DNA of 64,000 nucleotides from Gilliamella sp. B3022 (GTDB lineage Bacteria > Pseudomonadota > Gammaproteobacteria > Enterobacterales > Orbaceae): NCBI RefSeq assembly GCF_028751545.1, contig NZ_CP071867.1, positions 965,306 through 1,029,305 of the forward strand, read 5' to 3'. The notes under the pieces are model-generated. The model was not told the DNA's origin, searched no databases, and saw nothing but the letters and a program-made list of their open reading frames with translations. Of this stretch, positions 24,294 to 33,832 are shown piece after piece. Position 1 is the first letter of the stretch. The number at the start of each line of letters is the position of its first letter. A program made the position numbers and the translations under genes.

Positions 24294-24911
24294 TTAAGAT
24301 TGTAGTATCAATTCTGTAATAGGTTTATTATGGTTAACAGCAAGATGAACCGATGCTACTTGCTGATATTGATAATAAAAATGCTGTCCAAATGGTGCAC
24401 TAATCAACTTTTTATCAATATCGACTTTTACTGATTTTATTTGCCAAACGCCTTTAGCATATAATTTAAGTGCTGATTCTTTTAATGTCCAAAGCTGCCA
24501 AAAGGCTTTTAAAGTATCCGCTTGCTTCATCATCCATTGACACTCCGCATCGGAAAAAAAGTTTTTGGCAACATCCAAATAATTTTTTCGGGGGCGATCG
24601 ACTTCAATATCAAGACCGATGCTACCATTTAACGATATTGCAACAGCTACCCAATCTTGACTATGACTGATATTAAAATCAGGAAGATTAGTATTTAAAA
24701 AACAAGGTCGGTGATTATCACCTATGACCATAGTTGGTAAAATATCAATTTGACAATACTGATTAAGTAAACTCGCTAAGATTGAACGACAGACTAAAAA
24801 CTGTTTTTTTCGTCTTCCATTGAATAATTCAGCATCGTTAATGATTTGTGTTGATAATAGCGAATAGTTCACTTCTGCCGTGTCTAAATGGGCAAGTTGG
24901 ACAATTAACAT
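24294..24911 (-). CDS. acpT: 4'-phosphopantetheinyl transferase (AcpT/Sfp type)
   Basis: Transfers phosphopantetheine from CoA to carrier-protein serines. It has 205 residues with the two family motifs: GLDIEVDR (magnesium ligands D101 and E103) and FWQLWTLKESALK (E145, K149). The target carrier protein is not in this window. The symbol is given by similarity; a broader Sfp-type label is the safer reading. Confidence 0.85.
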   Translation of the reverse strand: MLIVQLAHLDTAEVNYSLLSTQIINDAELFNGRRKKQFLVCRSILASLLNQYCQIDILPTMVIGDNHRPCFLNTNLPDFNISHSQDWVAVAISLNGSIGLDIEVDRPRKNYLDVAKNFFSDAECQWMMKQADTLKAFWQLWTLKESALKLYAKGVWQIKSVKVDIDKKLISAPFGQHFYYQYQQVASVHLAVNHNKPITELILQS

Positions 24912-25008
24912 TTTGTATAGCCATTTTAAACAAAATTTATTTTTTACTATTTTAACAGCATGCTATGCTAACTGTTACCAAAATTTATCAGATCACTAAG
25001 GATGCATC

Positions 25009-26226
25009 ATGTCATTACAAACAAAATTAGTTCATGCGGGTCGAAAAAAACGCTATACCCAAGGTGCAGTCAATTCCGTTATTCAGCGAGCTTCATCGCT
25101 AGTTTTTGATTCAATCAAAGCAAAAAAAGAAGCAATGGAAAATCGTACTAAAGGGGCTCTATTTTACGGTCGTCGTGGCACTTTAACTCATTTTGCTTTG
25201 CAAGATGCCATGGTAGAAATAGAGGGAGGAGCAGGCTGTTACCTATATCCTTGTGGAGCAGCAGCAATTGCAAATGCCATTTTAGCTTTTGTAAAAGCAG
25301 GAGATCATATTCTGGTATCGGAAGCCAGTTACGAACCTACCCAAGAATTTTGTGAGCATATACTTAAAGATTTTGGAGTGGAAACCGATTATTTCCCGCC
25401 ACTCATTAGTCGATATATTACTAAATATATAAAACCGAATACTAAAGTGGTATTTCTTGAATCACCAAGCTCAATTACCATGGAACTGCATGATGTGCCT
25501 GCAATTGTTAAAGCAATCCGTAGCGTGAATCCAGAAATTGTGATTATGATGGATAATACATGGGGAGCAGGTGTTTTATTTAAAGCATTAGAGCACGATG
25601 TTGATATCTCAATTCAAGCCGGTACTAAGTATTTAATTGGTCACTCAGATGCCATGTTAGGAACGGCTGTTGCCAATCAACGCTGTTGGGATAAATTACG
25701 TGAACGTTCTTATTTAATGGGGCAAATGTGTGACGCAGATACCGCTTATATGGCAGCACGAGGATTGCGAACTTTAGCCGTTAGATTAAAACAACATCAT
25801 GAAAGCAGTATAAAAGTGGCAAATTGGTTAGCTAATCACCCTAAAGTGGCAACCGTTAATCATCCAGCACTCGAAAGTTGTAAAGGACATGAGTTTTTTA
25901 AACGTGATTTTAGTGGCGCTAGTGGTCTATTTTCATTTGTACTTAACGATCATTTAAGCGAAGTGCAATTATCTGATTTCTTAGATAATATGACTCACTT
26001 CTCAATGGCATATTCATGGGGTGGATTCGAATCACTAATATTGGCCAACCAACCCGAAGATCTAGCAAAAATACGACCAATATCCGGCATTGATTTCACT
26101 GGTACATTAATCCGATTACATATCGGTCTTGAAGATCCTGATGATTTAATTGCCGATTTGGCTGCTGGTTTGGATAGAATCAAACTACATACAAACAAGG
26201 TTAATGCATTACAAAGTTTAGTATAA
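25009..26226 (+). CDS. metC: MetC, cystathionine beta-lyase
   Basis: PLP enzyme of 405 residues that splits cystathionine to homocysteine, pyruvate and ammonia in methionine synthesis. The PLP lysine is K207 in [12 protein letters not shown], and the substrate-binding YGRRGT segment is present near residue 53. The N-terminal [18 protein letters not shown] matches E. coli MetC rather than MetB. No clear MetJ box is visible upstream. tilS starts 11 nt downstream. Confidence 0.94.
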   Translation: MSLQTKLVHAGRKKRYTQGAVNSVIQRASSLVFDSIKAKKEAMENRTKGALFYGRRGTLTHFALQDAMVEIEGGAGCYLYPCGAAAIANAILAFVKAGDHILVSEASYEPTQEFCEHILKDFGVETDYFPPLISRYITKYIKPNTKVVFLESPSSITMELHDVPAIVKAIRSVNPEIVIMMDNTWGAGVLFKALEHDVDISIQAGTKYLIGHSDAMLGTAVANQRCWDKLRERSYLMGQMCDADTAYMAARGLRTLAVRLKQHHESSIKVANWLANHPKVATVNHPALESCKGHEFFKRDFSGASGLFSFVLNDHLSEVQLSDFLDNMTHFSMAYSWGGFESLILANQPEDLAKIRPISGIDFTGTLIRLHIGLEDPDDLIADLAAGLDRIKLHTNKVNALQSLV

Positions 26227-26237
26227 ATGGATAGCAG

Positions 26238-27545
26238 ATGGGTCATCAAACAAAGAGCGACAATGTGATTGAACAAACTATTTTACAACACCTAAACGGT
26301 CGGCAATCGCTACTTGTTGCCTTCAGTGGTGGAGTTGATTCAACCGTATTAATGCAAGCATTAGTCAATTTAAAGCGACAGTTACAAAATTTGCAACTCA
26401 GAGCAATTTATATCCATCATGGTTTGAGTCAAAATGCCGATAATTGGGCTGAACATTGCAAACAACAATGCCTAGTTTGGCAAGTCCCTTTGATTATTGA
26501 AAAAGTAAAACTTGATAGAACAGCTGGCAATATTGAAGAACAAGCCAGAGAAGCCCGTTATCAAGCAATTTATCGACATTTAGAAAATAATGAGTTTTTA
26601 TGTACTGCCCAGCACCTTGACGATCAATGTGAAACTTTCTTTTTAGCGTTAAAGCGTGGAAGTGGACCAACTGGCTTATCCGCTATGCCGATTGAAAATG
26701 GACAACATCTTCGACCATTATTAACGATATCTCGTCAAGAGATTGAACAGTATGCCAATCTACACCAATTAAGTTGGATAGAAGATGAAAGTAATCAAGA
26801 TGACCATTACGATCGCAACTTTTTACGTTTAAATGTTCTACCAACACTTAATCATCGTTGGCCTCATTTTTCACAAATGGTTGCTCGCAGTGCAAAATTA
26901 TGCCAACAACAAGAAGCGCTACTTAACGAACTACTGTTAGCTGATTTTAAACAAGTTACAACATCAAAAGGGCAGTTATGTTTAACAGCGTTACATGGCT
27001 ATTCGGACTATAAACGTAATGCCATACTACGAATGTGGTTTCGATCTCAACAAATCAATATGCCAAGCCAAAAACAGTTATCGTTGATATGGCAAACAGT
27101 GGCTTTGGCACAAGAAGATGCTAATCCGAAATTCATATTGCATAATTGGCAAATTCGCCGATATCAAAACCAGCTCTATTTGTTGCCTTTGTATCAAGAT
27201 ATTGAGCAACAAATTTTACCTTGGGATTTAACCGCTTCGCTAACTTTGCCGGATAATTTAGGTATATTGCAGCCCAATTACCAAACCAATTTAACTTGTC
27301 GTTTACCACAAAATGATGAAACCGTATCAGTCCGATTTCATGCTCAAGGGCAATTTCAAATTGTTCAACGCCAGGGATCGCGATCGATAAAAAAATTGTG
27401 GCAAGAGCATCATATTCCACCGTGGATGCGCACCCGTATTCCCTTAATTTATTATAATGAACAACTCATTACCGCAGTTGGGGTATTTGTTACTGAGCAA
27501 GGTAAAGGATCACAAGTTGGGTTTAACCTTATAAATAAACAATAA
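26238..27545 (+). CDS. tilS: TilS, tRNA(Ile)-lysidine synthase
   Basis: ATP-dependent enzyme of 435 residues that converts the wobble cytidine of the AUA-decoding tRNA-Ile to lysidine, changing both charging and decoding. The PP-loop SGGVDS is at residues 30-35. The C-terminal TilS domain (SRSIKKLWQEHHIPPWMRTR) is complete. It probably forms an operon with metC and ends in a hairpin shared with copA. Confidence 0.96.
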   Translation: MGHQTKSDNVIEQTILQHLNGRQSLLVAFSGGVDSTVLMQALVNLKRQLQNLQLRAIYIHHGLSQNADNWAEHCKQQCLVWQVPLIIEKVKLDRTAGNIEEQAREARYQAIYRHLENNEFLCTAQHLDDQCETFFLALKRGSGPTGLSAMPIENGQHLRPLLTISRQEIEQYANLHQLSWIEDESNQDDHYDRNFLRLNVLPTLNHRWPHFSQMVARSAKLCQQQEALLNELLLADFKQVTTSKGQLCLTALHGYSDYKRNAILRMWFRSQQINMPSQKQLSLIWQTVALAQEDANPKFILHNWQIRRYQNQLYLLPLYQDIEQQILPWDLTASLTLPDNLGILQPNYQTNLTCRLPQNDETVSVRFHAQGQFQIVQRQGSRSIKKLWQEHHIPPWMRTRIPLIYYNEQLITAVGVFVTEQGKGSQVGFNLINKQ

Positions 27546-27563
27546 GGAGACAATCCGTCTCCT
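27545..27563. terminator. Terminator between convergent tilS and copA
   Basis: AGGAGAC paired with GTCTCCT around a 5-nt loop, overlapping the last base of the tilS stop. T-rich sequence follows on both strands (CAATTTAC, TTATTG). Confidence 0.7.
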
Positions 27564-27582
27564 CAATTTACAAAATATCAAA

Positions 27583-29766
27583 TTATTTTGTTTCAGAACG
27601 AGCTTTCCATCGTTTCAACAACAACGCATTTGTCACCACACTCACACTGCTCAGTGCCATTGCTGCACCAGCTATCATTGGATTTAAAAAACCTAAAGCA
27701 GCGAGAGGTATGCCAATTAAATTGTAGATAAACGCCCAAAATAGGTTTTGTTTAATTTTATTATAAGTTCTTCGAGAAATATCGATAGCATCGGCAATTA
27801 AAAATAGATTGCCACGCATTAAAGTAATACTGGCTGTATGCATTGCGACATCAGTTCCCGTCCCCATTGCAATACCAATATCAGCGGCAGCTAAAGCCGG
27901 TGCGTCATTGATACCATCACCAACCATGGCAACTTTATTATTACTTTGGCTATCTTTTTGTAATTGATAAATATAGTTCGCTTTATCTTGAGGCAAAACT
28001 TCAGCAATAACTTTATCCAAATTTAATTGCTGTCCTACATAATTAGCAGCTTGTTGATTGTCACCGGTTAACATAACCGTATTTACCTTTAATTGATGTA
28101 ATGCATCAATAGCACTTTTCGCTTCAGGCTTAATAACATCAGAAAAACCGAATATGGCTAATATCACAATACTATTTTCTGATTGCTGTTTGGCTAAAAA
28201 TGAGATTGTGTAACCTTTTTGCGTAAGCTCATTAACTTTATCCTGCATATCTACAAAATAGGCATTTAACGTTTTCATCCAACGCAAACTGCCTAAATAA
28301 TATTCATGGCTATCAATCGTTGCCATCACTCCTGAACCCGCGATTGATGTAATATTTTGTGCATAACTGTAGGATTTAGCCTTAGCTAATATTGCTTTAG
28401 CTAGTGGGTGTTCACTACCTGCTTGCATAGATGCTGCAACAGAAAGAATTTGATCGGCTGTTTCCATGCCCAGCACATCTAGTTCAACTAACTCTGGTTT
28501 ACCGATTGTTAATGTGCCAGTTTTATCAAATGCTACAGTATTAATATTGTGTAAGGTCTCAAGTGCTTCGGCATCTTTAATCAAAATACCATGACGAGCA
28601 GCAACCCCCGTACCAACCATTATAGCTGTTGGCGTTGCTAACCCTAGCGCACATGGGCAAGCAATCACTAACACGGCAACCGCATGAAGTAAAGCTTGCT
28701 GCCAATCATGAGAAATAAAGCCCCAAGCAAGCAATGTAATTAAAGCAATCAATAAAATGACGGGTACAAAAATAGCACTAATCCGATCCACAATACGCTG
28801 AATTGGTGCTTTTTTCGCTTGGGCTGACTCAACCATAGCAATAATCTTAGACAACATAGAATCAGCTTGAATAGCGGTTGTTTTTACAATTAATAGTCCT
28901 TCACCATTTATAGTTCCACCGGTTACGGTACTATTGAGTGTTTTAGTAACCGGAAAACTTTCCCCAGTCAACATAGACTCATCACAACTTGATGCGCCTT
29001 CAAGAACAATACCATCAACGGGTATTCGCTCACCGGGTTTAATAACCACCACATCATTAACCTTAACCTGACTTATTGGCAAACTCACCTCTTGCTCCCC
29101 TTGTCGAACTAATGCTACTTCAGGGCGAAGCGCAGAAAGTGCCTCAATCGCTTGGGTCGTTTGATGTTTGGCCCTTGACTCTAACCATTTACCAATCAAG
29201 ATCAAGGTAATAATAACCACTGATGACTCAAAATAGAGGTGATCGGCATGACCAATAATAAGCTGATAAAGAGAAAGTCCATAAGCAGCGCTGGTACCAA
29301 TAGCAACAAGTAAATCCATATTCCCAGACAATGCTTTAGCTGCATTAAAACCACTACGATAAAATTTAGCGCCAAGTCCAAATTGTACAATCGAAGCAAT
29401 CACTAATTGCAGCCAAGCGGGCATCATCCAATGAATTCCAAATAATTCAAATAACATCGGCAAAACAAAAGGAAGTGCTAATATAACCGAAATAATAATC
29501 GGCCAAACTGATGCTTGCTTACTCACGTCTTTAGCGTGAATTTCCGGCTCGGAAATCTTCACTGCATGGTAACCAGCTTTATCAACTGCTGCCATTAAAG
29601 TTTCTAATTTAACATCAGCATTAGCCTTAACGGTGGCCTTTTCAGTTGCAAGGTTTACACTAACATCAATCACACCATCAATCTTTCTTAATGCTTTTTC
29701 TACACGGCTAACACATGATGCGCAGCTCATATCTTCAACAAAAAAATTGTATTCAACTGTTTTCAT
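27583..29766 (-). CDS. copA: CopA, Cu(I)-exporting P-type ATPase
   Basis: P1B-type ATPase of 727 residues which pumps copper(I) out of the cytoplasm. One N-terminal HMA domain with C15/C18 (MSCASC); membrane helices; CPC metal site at C370-C372 (IACPCALG); phosphorylated aspartate D414 (DKTGT); and the hinge GDGINDAPAL. E. coli CopA has two HMA domains, so this is the shorter form. The ATG at 29766 is chosen because AAGGG is 9 nt upstream; an ATG 9 nt earlier directly abuts that motif. No CueR-type dyad is evident upstream. Confidence 0.95.
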   Translation of the reverse strand: MKTVEYNFFVEDMSCASCVSRVEKALRKIDGVIDVSVNLATEKATVKANADVKLETLMAAVDKAGYHAVKISEPEIHAKDVSKQASVWPIIISVILALPFVLPMLFELFGIHWMMPAWLQLVIASIVQFGLGAKFYRSGFNAAKALSGNMDLLVAIGTSAAYGLSLYQLIIGHADHLYFESSVVIITLILIGKWLESRAKHQTTQAIEALSALRPEVALVRQGEQEVSLPISQVKVNDVVVIKPGERIPVDGIVLEGASSCDESMLTGESFPVTKTLNSTVTGGTINGEGLLIVKTTAIQADSMLSKIIAMVESAQAKKAPIQRIVDRISAIFVPVILLIALITLLAWGFISHDWQQALLHAVAVLVIACPCALGLATPTAIMVGTGVAARHGILIKDAEALETLHNINTVAFDKTGTLTIGKPELVELDVLGMETADQILSVAASMQAGSEHPLAKAILAKAKSYSYAQNITSIAGSGVMATIDSHEYYLGSLRWMKTLNAYFVDMQDKVNELTQKGYTISFLAKQQSENSIVILAIFGFSDVIKPEAKSAIDALHQLKVNTVMLTGDNQQAANYVGQQLNLDKVIAEVLPQDKANYIYQLQKDSQSNNKVAMVGDGINDAPALAAADIGIAMGTGTDVAMHTASITLMRGNLFLIADAIDISRRTYNKIKQNLFWAFIYNLIGIPLAALGFLNPMIAGAAMALSSVSVVTNALLLKRWKARSETK

Positions 29767-30136
29767 TTGATGCATCCCTTAAGTGTTGATGTTGTTTGGG
29801 TTCAGTATTGGCTGAATGTTAACAAACTATTTTCCAACTAAATCTATTATTGTTTTAACAGATAGAGAAAGACTATTTCTTATCTTGATTAAAATGAGCC
29901 TGTCCTATTAAATGACATCAAATAACTGATAGCCACCTATAAAACAAGTCTTTTTTAATACTCAATCAAGATAGCAATAATCTCAATGATTATAATACTA
30001 TAACAACATCAAAAAAGTTTTAGTAACGATTCTATTAATAACCTATTTAATAACCATTCTAATGTTTATTATTCTTATAGCAAGAATGAACTTTTTTGAT
30101 CTATACTTCCCCAAAAGAAACTATTGGGTCATTAAC
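29767..30136. other. Intergenic region upstream of copA
   Basis: AT-rich sequence between copA and the HxlR pseudogene. It holds a small inverted repeat TTCAG / CTGAA with a 6-nt spacer at 29801-29816, 35 nt before copA, which could be an operator or chance. No coding frame or clear promoter was recognised. Confidence 0.5.
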
Positions 30137-30520
30137 ATGACGTATAAATCCGATCCTAATGAAGATTATCAACCTACTATTTGCTGCCAGTTGAGACAAC
30201 AACAAATATCATTGGATAAGAATACAACTCTCTAATTTTATTAAAATTAATGAAAGAAAAAACATTAAGATATTCTCAGTTACGTAAAGAAAGCCCATAT
30301 GCACACCTAAAATGCTCACTCAACAACTAGGTGATCTTGAAACAAATGGCTTATTAATTGTAAAGTATTCTCAGTTATTCCACCGAAAGTCGAATATTCA
30401 TAAACTTATTTTGGTAAAACGGTTAAACTCATATTAAAAGCAATGTATAAATGGGGATACCCTTGCTTAAATAGCCTAGGATCAGAAGTTAATTGTTCAA
30501 TTGTTGAACTAGCAGACTAA
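30137..30520 (+). pseudogene. HxlR-family transcription regulator, broken
   Basis: Conceptual translation that switches frame recovers the HxlR winged helix in order: an N-terminus at the ATG 30137, then NSLILLKLMKEKTLRYSQLRK (split over frames), KMLTQQLGDLETNGLLIVK, VIPPKVEYS, and FGKTVKLILKAMYKWG, ending at the stop at 30518-30520. At least two in-frame stops (one where family members read IGGKW) and at least two frameshifts interrupt it. The total length, about 128 codons, fits the family. The gene it controlled is not evident nearby. Confidence 0.8.
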
Positions 30521-30613
30521 CTATAATAATTTAATTTAATCAGTTAGATAAGATTAAAAATCTGTATACGAAAAATACAGGATCTTGATAACCCTGTATT
30601 TTAATCTAAAAAA

Positions 30614-31417
30614 TTAATTACGTAATTTTTCTGGCCAATCGTTTTGAGTGGAAACCAATAGATCTTTAACAATTCTAGGATTTCCAGCGACAACATTACC
30701 AGAAACCATATAATTATTACCACCAGCAAAATCGGTCATCACACCGCCAGCTTCACGCAAAATCAATTCACCGCCAGCGATATCCCATGGTTTTAAACCA
30801 ATTTCAAAAAAGCCGTCTAGACGACCTGTTGCAACATAAGCCAAATCTAAAGCTGCCGAACCGCTACGACGAAAATCGCCACATCGAGTAAATAACTTTT
30901 GTAGAACCGTAAAATAGCTATCGCTATATTGTTTAGCCTTGAATGGAAATGCCGTTGCTAGCACACTACCATCTAAATCTTTAGCGTTACTGACACGAAT
31001 ACGGTAACCATTAAGCTGAGCACCTTTACCACGCGCAGCAGTAAACAATTCATTACTCATTGGATTATAAACCACAGCAACTTCGGTTTTGCCCTTAACA
31101 CGAGCGGCAATAGAAACAGCAAAATGCGGAATATTCTTAATAAAATTGGTCGTACCATCAATTGGATCAATTATCCACTGAGTTTCAGCATCATTACCTT
31201 TAGCCAAACCACTTTCTTCGGCGATTATAGTATGATCAGGATACGCTTTTTTGATTGTTTCAATAATCAAAGCTTCAGCAGCGCGATCAGCATTAGTAGC
31301 AAAATCGTTAGCGCCTTTAGTATCAATTTCGATTGAACTAGGGTTTTCATAAGCCTTTATGGCCACATTACCTGCTTTACGAGCAGCGCGAATAGCAATA
31401 TTAAGCATCGGATGCAT
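30614..31417 (-). CDS. suhB: SuhB, inositol-1-monophosphatase family protein
   Basis: Magnesium-dependent phosphatase of 267 residues. In E. coli SuhB also acts as a Nus factor in rRNA antitermination. Metal-binding motifs are visible: EESG (loop), WIIDPIDGTTNFIK and WDIAGGELILREAGG. It is a single gene, divergent from ubiU. Confidence 0.96.
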   Translation of the reverse strand: MHPMLNIAIRAARKAGNVAIKAYENPSSIEIDTKGANDFATNADRAAEALIIETIKKAYPDHTIIAEESGLAKGNDAETQWIIDPIDGTTNFIKNIPHFAVSIAARVKGKTEVAVVYNPMSNELFTAARGKGAQLNGYRIRVSNAKDLDGSVLATAFPFKAKQYSDSYFTVLQKLFTRCGDFRRSGSAALDLAYVATGRLDGFFEIGLKPWDIAGGELILREAGGVMTDFAGGNNYMVSGNVVAGNPRIVKDLLVSTQNDWPEKLRN

Positions 31418-31495
31418 AAATTTCTTCCAATTGATGATGTTAAAGAACGGATGGTTTTAGTAAAACTCACATAGTCATACTAAAATTTACAGTAT

Positions 31496-31525
31496 AGTAT
31501 AAAGGTTTTACCGCTTCATTGCCAG
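31496..31525 (-). promoter_or_regulatory. Probable suhB promoter
   Basis: Minus strand CTGGCA (-35, 31520-31525), 18 nt, TATACT (-10, 31496-31501), about 80 nt upstream of the suhB ATG. Only a visual match. Confidence 0.35.
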
Positions 31526-31635
31526 ATTATGTTAGGATTGATGGCTAAAATAGCCTTATTCTCGTAACGCTGATCCTCTATCACCTTGTTACTTAATTTG
31601 CTTTATTTATATCTAGCTAATCAGTAAGAACTTTA

Positions 31636-31649
31636 TTGATAACTATTAA
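31636..31649 (+). promoter_or_regulatory. FNR-box-like dyad upstream of ubiU
   Basis: TTGAT-AACT-ATTAA, one base off the FNR consensus TTGATNNNNATCAA, 155 nt before the ubiU start. The ubiUV genes serve anaerobic ubiquinone synthesis, so FNR control would make sense; the distance is rather long and AT-rich DNA gives chance matches. Confidence 0.3.
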
Positions 31650-31804
31650 GTTAGCTCACCAAGATTAATTAGAGTTAATAAAAATGGTTAAATCATTCTA
31701 TCGTAACTTTTTTCACCGCATAATTGGCTTTCTATTCGCAATAAATTAAGAATTATTGCATAATACTTAGCGTATAAAAAAGCGAACTTAAGTTAGGAAT
31801 AATT

Positions 31805-32800
31805 ATGGAACTTCTTTGTCCAGCAGGATCTTTACCATCACTTAAAGTAGCCATTGATAATGGTGCTGATGCGGTTTATATTGGTTTAAAAGATGATACT
31901 AATGCCCGTCATTTTGCTGGTTTGAATTTTAATGAGAAGCGCTTAATTGAAGCCTCTGACTATGTGCATAGACATGGTAAAAAACTCCATATTGCAATTA
32001 ACACCTTTGCGCATCCTGAAAATTTCCAGCGTTGGCAATATGCAGTTGATACAGCCGCCAATATTGGTGCCGATGCACTTATTATTGCGGATTTAGCAAT
32101 GCTAGATTATGCTGCTGAAAAATATCCAAACCTTGAGCGTCATGTCTCAGTACAAGCATCATCAACCAATGAAGAATCAATTAAGTTCTACTATAACAAT
32201 TTTCACGTACATCGTATTGTGTTACCGCGTGTACTTTCTATGCATCAAGTAAAGCAACTTTCACAAGTTTCGCCAGTTCCACTTGAAGTATTTGCCTTTG
32301 GTAGTTTATGTATTATGGCAGAAGGACGTTGTTATTTATCTTCTTATCTTACAGGCGAATCCCCCAACACTGTCGGTGCTTGTTCACCAGCAAAATTTGT
32401 TCGCTGGGAAGAAACCGAAAAGGGTCTTGAGTCGCGCTTAAATAATGTATTAATTGATTGCCATAAAAAAGGTGAAAATGCTGGTTATCCAACCTTATGT
32501 AAAGGTCGTTATTTTGTAGGAGATGAACTTTATCATCCTATTGAGGAACCAACCAGTTTAAACACAATTGAACTATTACCTGAGCTGTTTGCAGCCAATA
32601 TTGCGTCAGTCAAAATTGAAGGTCGTCAACGTAGCCCTGCCTACGTTGAACAAGTAACTAAAGTATGGCGTCAAGCAATTGATCGCTATAAAGCAAATCC
32701 ACAATCATTCCAGGCAGAAAAAAGCTGGATGGATACACTAGGTTCTGTATCTGAAGGAACCCAAACTACATTAGGTGCTTACCACCGGAAATGGCAATAG
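31805..32800 (+). CDS. ubiU: UbiU, O2-independent ubiquinone hydroxylation protein (U32 family)
   Basis: Partner of UbiV in oxygen-independent hydroxylation of ubiquinone precursors (formerly YhbU). It has 331 residues, the same as E. coli. The [4Fe-4S] ligands C169, C176, C193 and C232 are all present (SLCIMAEGRCYL, GACSPAK, TLCKGRY). ubiV follows after 153 nt. The accessory gene ubiT, which lies next to yhbU in E. coli, is not in this window. Confidence 0.97.
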   Translation: MELLCPAGSLPSLKVAIDNGADAVYIGLKDDTNARHFAGLNFNEKRLIEASDYVHRHGKKLHIAINTFAHPENFQRWQYAVDTAANIGADALIIADLAMLDYAAEKYPNLERHVSVQASSTNEESIKFYYNNFHVHRIVLPRVLSMHQVKQLSQVSPVPLEVFAFGSLCIMAEGRCYLSSYLTGESPNTVGACSPAKFVRWEETEKGLESRLNNVLIDCHKKGENAGYPTLCKGRYFVGDELYHPIEEPTSLNTIELLPELFAANIASVKIEGRQRSPAYVEQVTKVWRQAIDRYKANPQSFQAEKSWMDTLGSVSEGTQTTLGAYHRKWQ

Positions 32801-32953
32801 CACCATAGTGAGTATACTGCTTTATTAATTATCAAGAAATATTGATTATCAAACTTATCAGTTCTTGATTTTTTATGTACTTAACAACTTACGTTATGTC
32901 ATTTTATTAATTGAAACCAGATTTAAGATAAATAAATTATAGTGAGCAAAACC

Positions 32954-33832
32954 ATGAAATATGCATTAGGACCAGTGCTTTATTATTGGCCTAAAACTGA
33001 AACCGAAGCCTTTTATCACGCTGCAAAAGAGAGTGAAGCTGATATTATTTATATGGGCGAAACAGTTTGTACCAAACGTCGAGAAATGAAAGTCCCCAAT
33101 TGGCTAGAATTAGCTAAGGAAATCGCCAAATCAGGCAAGCAAGTAGTACTTTCAACATTGGCTTTGCTTGAAGCTCCCTCCGAATTAAATGATTTACGAC
33201 AGCTAGTCAATAATGGAGACTTTTTGGTGGAGGCCAATGATTTAGCTGCCATCAATATTGCTCAAGAAAATAAATTACCTTTCGTTGCAGGTCCCGCTAT
33301 CAACTGTTATAACGCCTTGACTTTAAAATTATTACAAAACCGAGGTATGGTACGTTGGTGTATGCCTGTTGAACTTTCACGCGATTGGCTCAGTAATGTT
33401 CTTACACAGTTTGAAAGTCTAAATATTGAAAAAAACTTCGAAGTGGAAGTCTTTAGTTATGGTTACTTACCTTTAGCTTATTCCGCACGTTGTTTTACCG
33501 CTCGTTCAGAGGATAGACCAAAAGATAAATGTGAAACTTGCTGCATTAACTATCCGGTTGGTCGTGAAGTATTTTCGCAAGAACAACAAAAAGTTTTTGT
33601 ACTAAACGGCATCCAAACACAAAGCGGTTATTGTTATAACTTAGGTAATAATTTAAAAGAGATGAAAGGATTAGTCGATATTGTACGAATATCGCCATTA
33701 GGAATCGAAACACTTGATATTGTAAAACAATTTAAAGCTAATGAAGATGGCTCTAATCCGCTGCACATTGAACATAAACGAGACTGTAATGGTTACTGGA
33801 ATGGTATTGCTGGACTCGAACTTAGTCAATAA
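32954..33832 (+). CDS. ubiV: UbiV, O2-independent ubiquinone hydroxylation protein (U32 family)
   Basis: Second subunit of the UbiU-UbiV heterodimer (formerly YhbV), 292 residues from the ATG at 32954 (MKYALGPVLYYWPK). A GTG four codons upstream overlaps the likely ribosome-binding site. Cluster ligands C39, C180, C193 and C197 are intact (ETVCTKRR, SARCFTAR, CETCC). The downstream csdA frame begins inside its 3' end. Confidence 0.96.
   Translation: MKYALGPVLYYWPKTETEAFYHAAKESEADIIYMGETVCTKRREMKVPNWLELAKEIAKSGKQVVLSTLALLEAPSELNDLRQLVNNGDFLVEANDLAAINIAQENKLPFVAGPAINCYNALTLKLLQNRGMVRWCMPVELSRDWLSNVLTQFESLNIEKNFEVEVFSYGYLPLAYSARCFTARSEDRPKDKCETCCINYPVGREVFSQEQQKVFVLNGIQTQSGYCYNLGNNLKEMKGLVDIVRISPLGIETLDIVKQFKANEDGSNPLHIEHKRDCNGYWNGIAGLELSQ

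Larger units (their letters stand above)
31418..31804. other. Divergent intergenic region suhB / ubiU
   Basis: 387 bp without a coding frame. It contains a probable suhB promoter (31496-31525) and a dyad resembling an FNR box (31636-31649) on the ubiU side. The stretch 31740-31790 near ubiU has several A/T-rich -10-like hexamers, but no confident promoter can be chosen. Confidence 0.6.

Noticed and set aside
29801-29816. TTCAG-N6-CTGAA as a copper-responsive operator of copA
   Set aside because: The arms are only 5 bp and do not resemble CueR or CopY sites. It is kept only as a note in the region entry.
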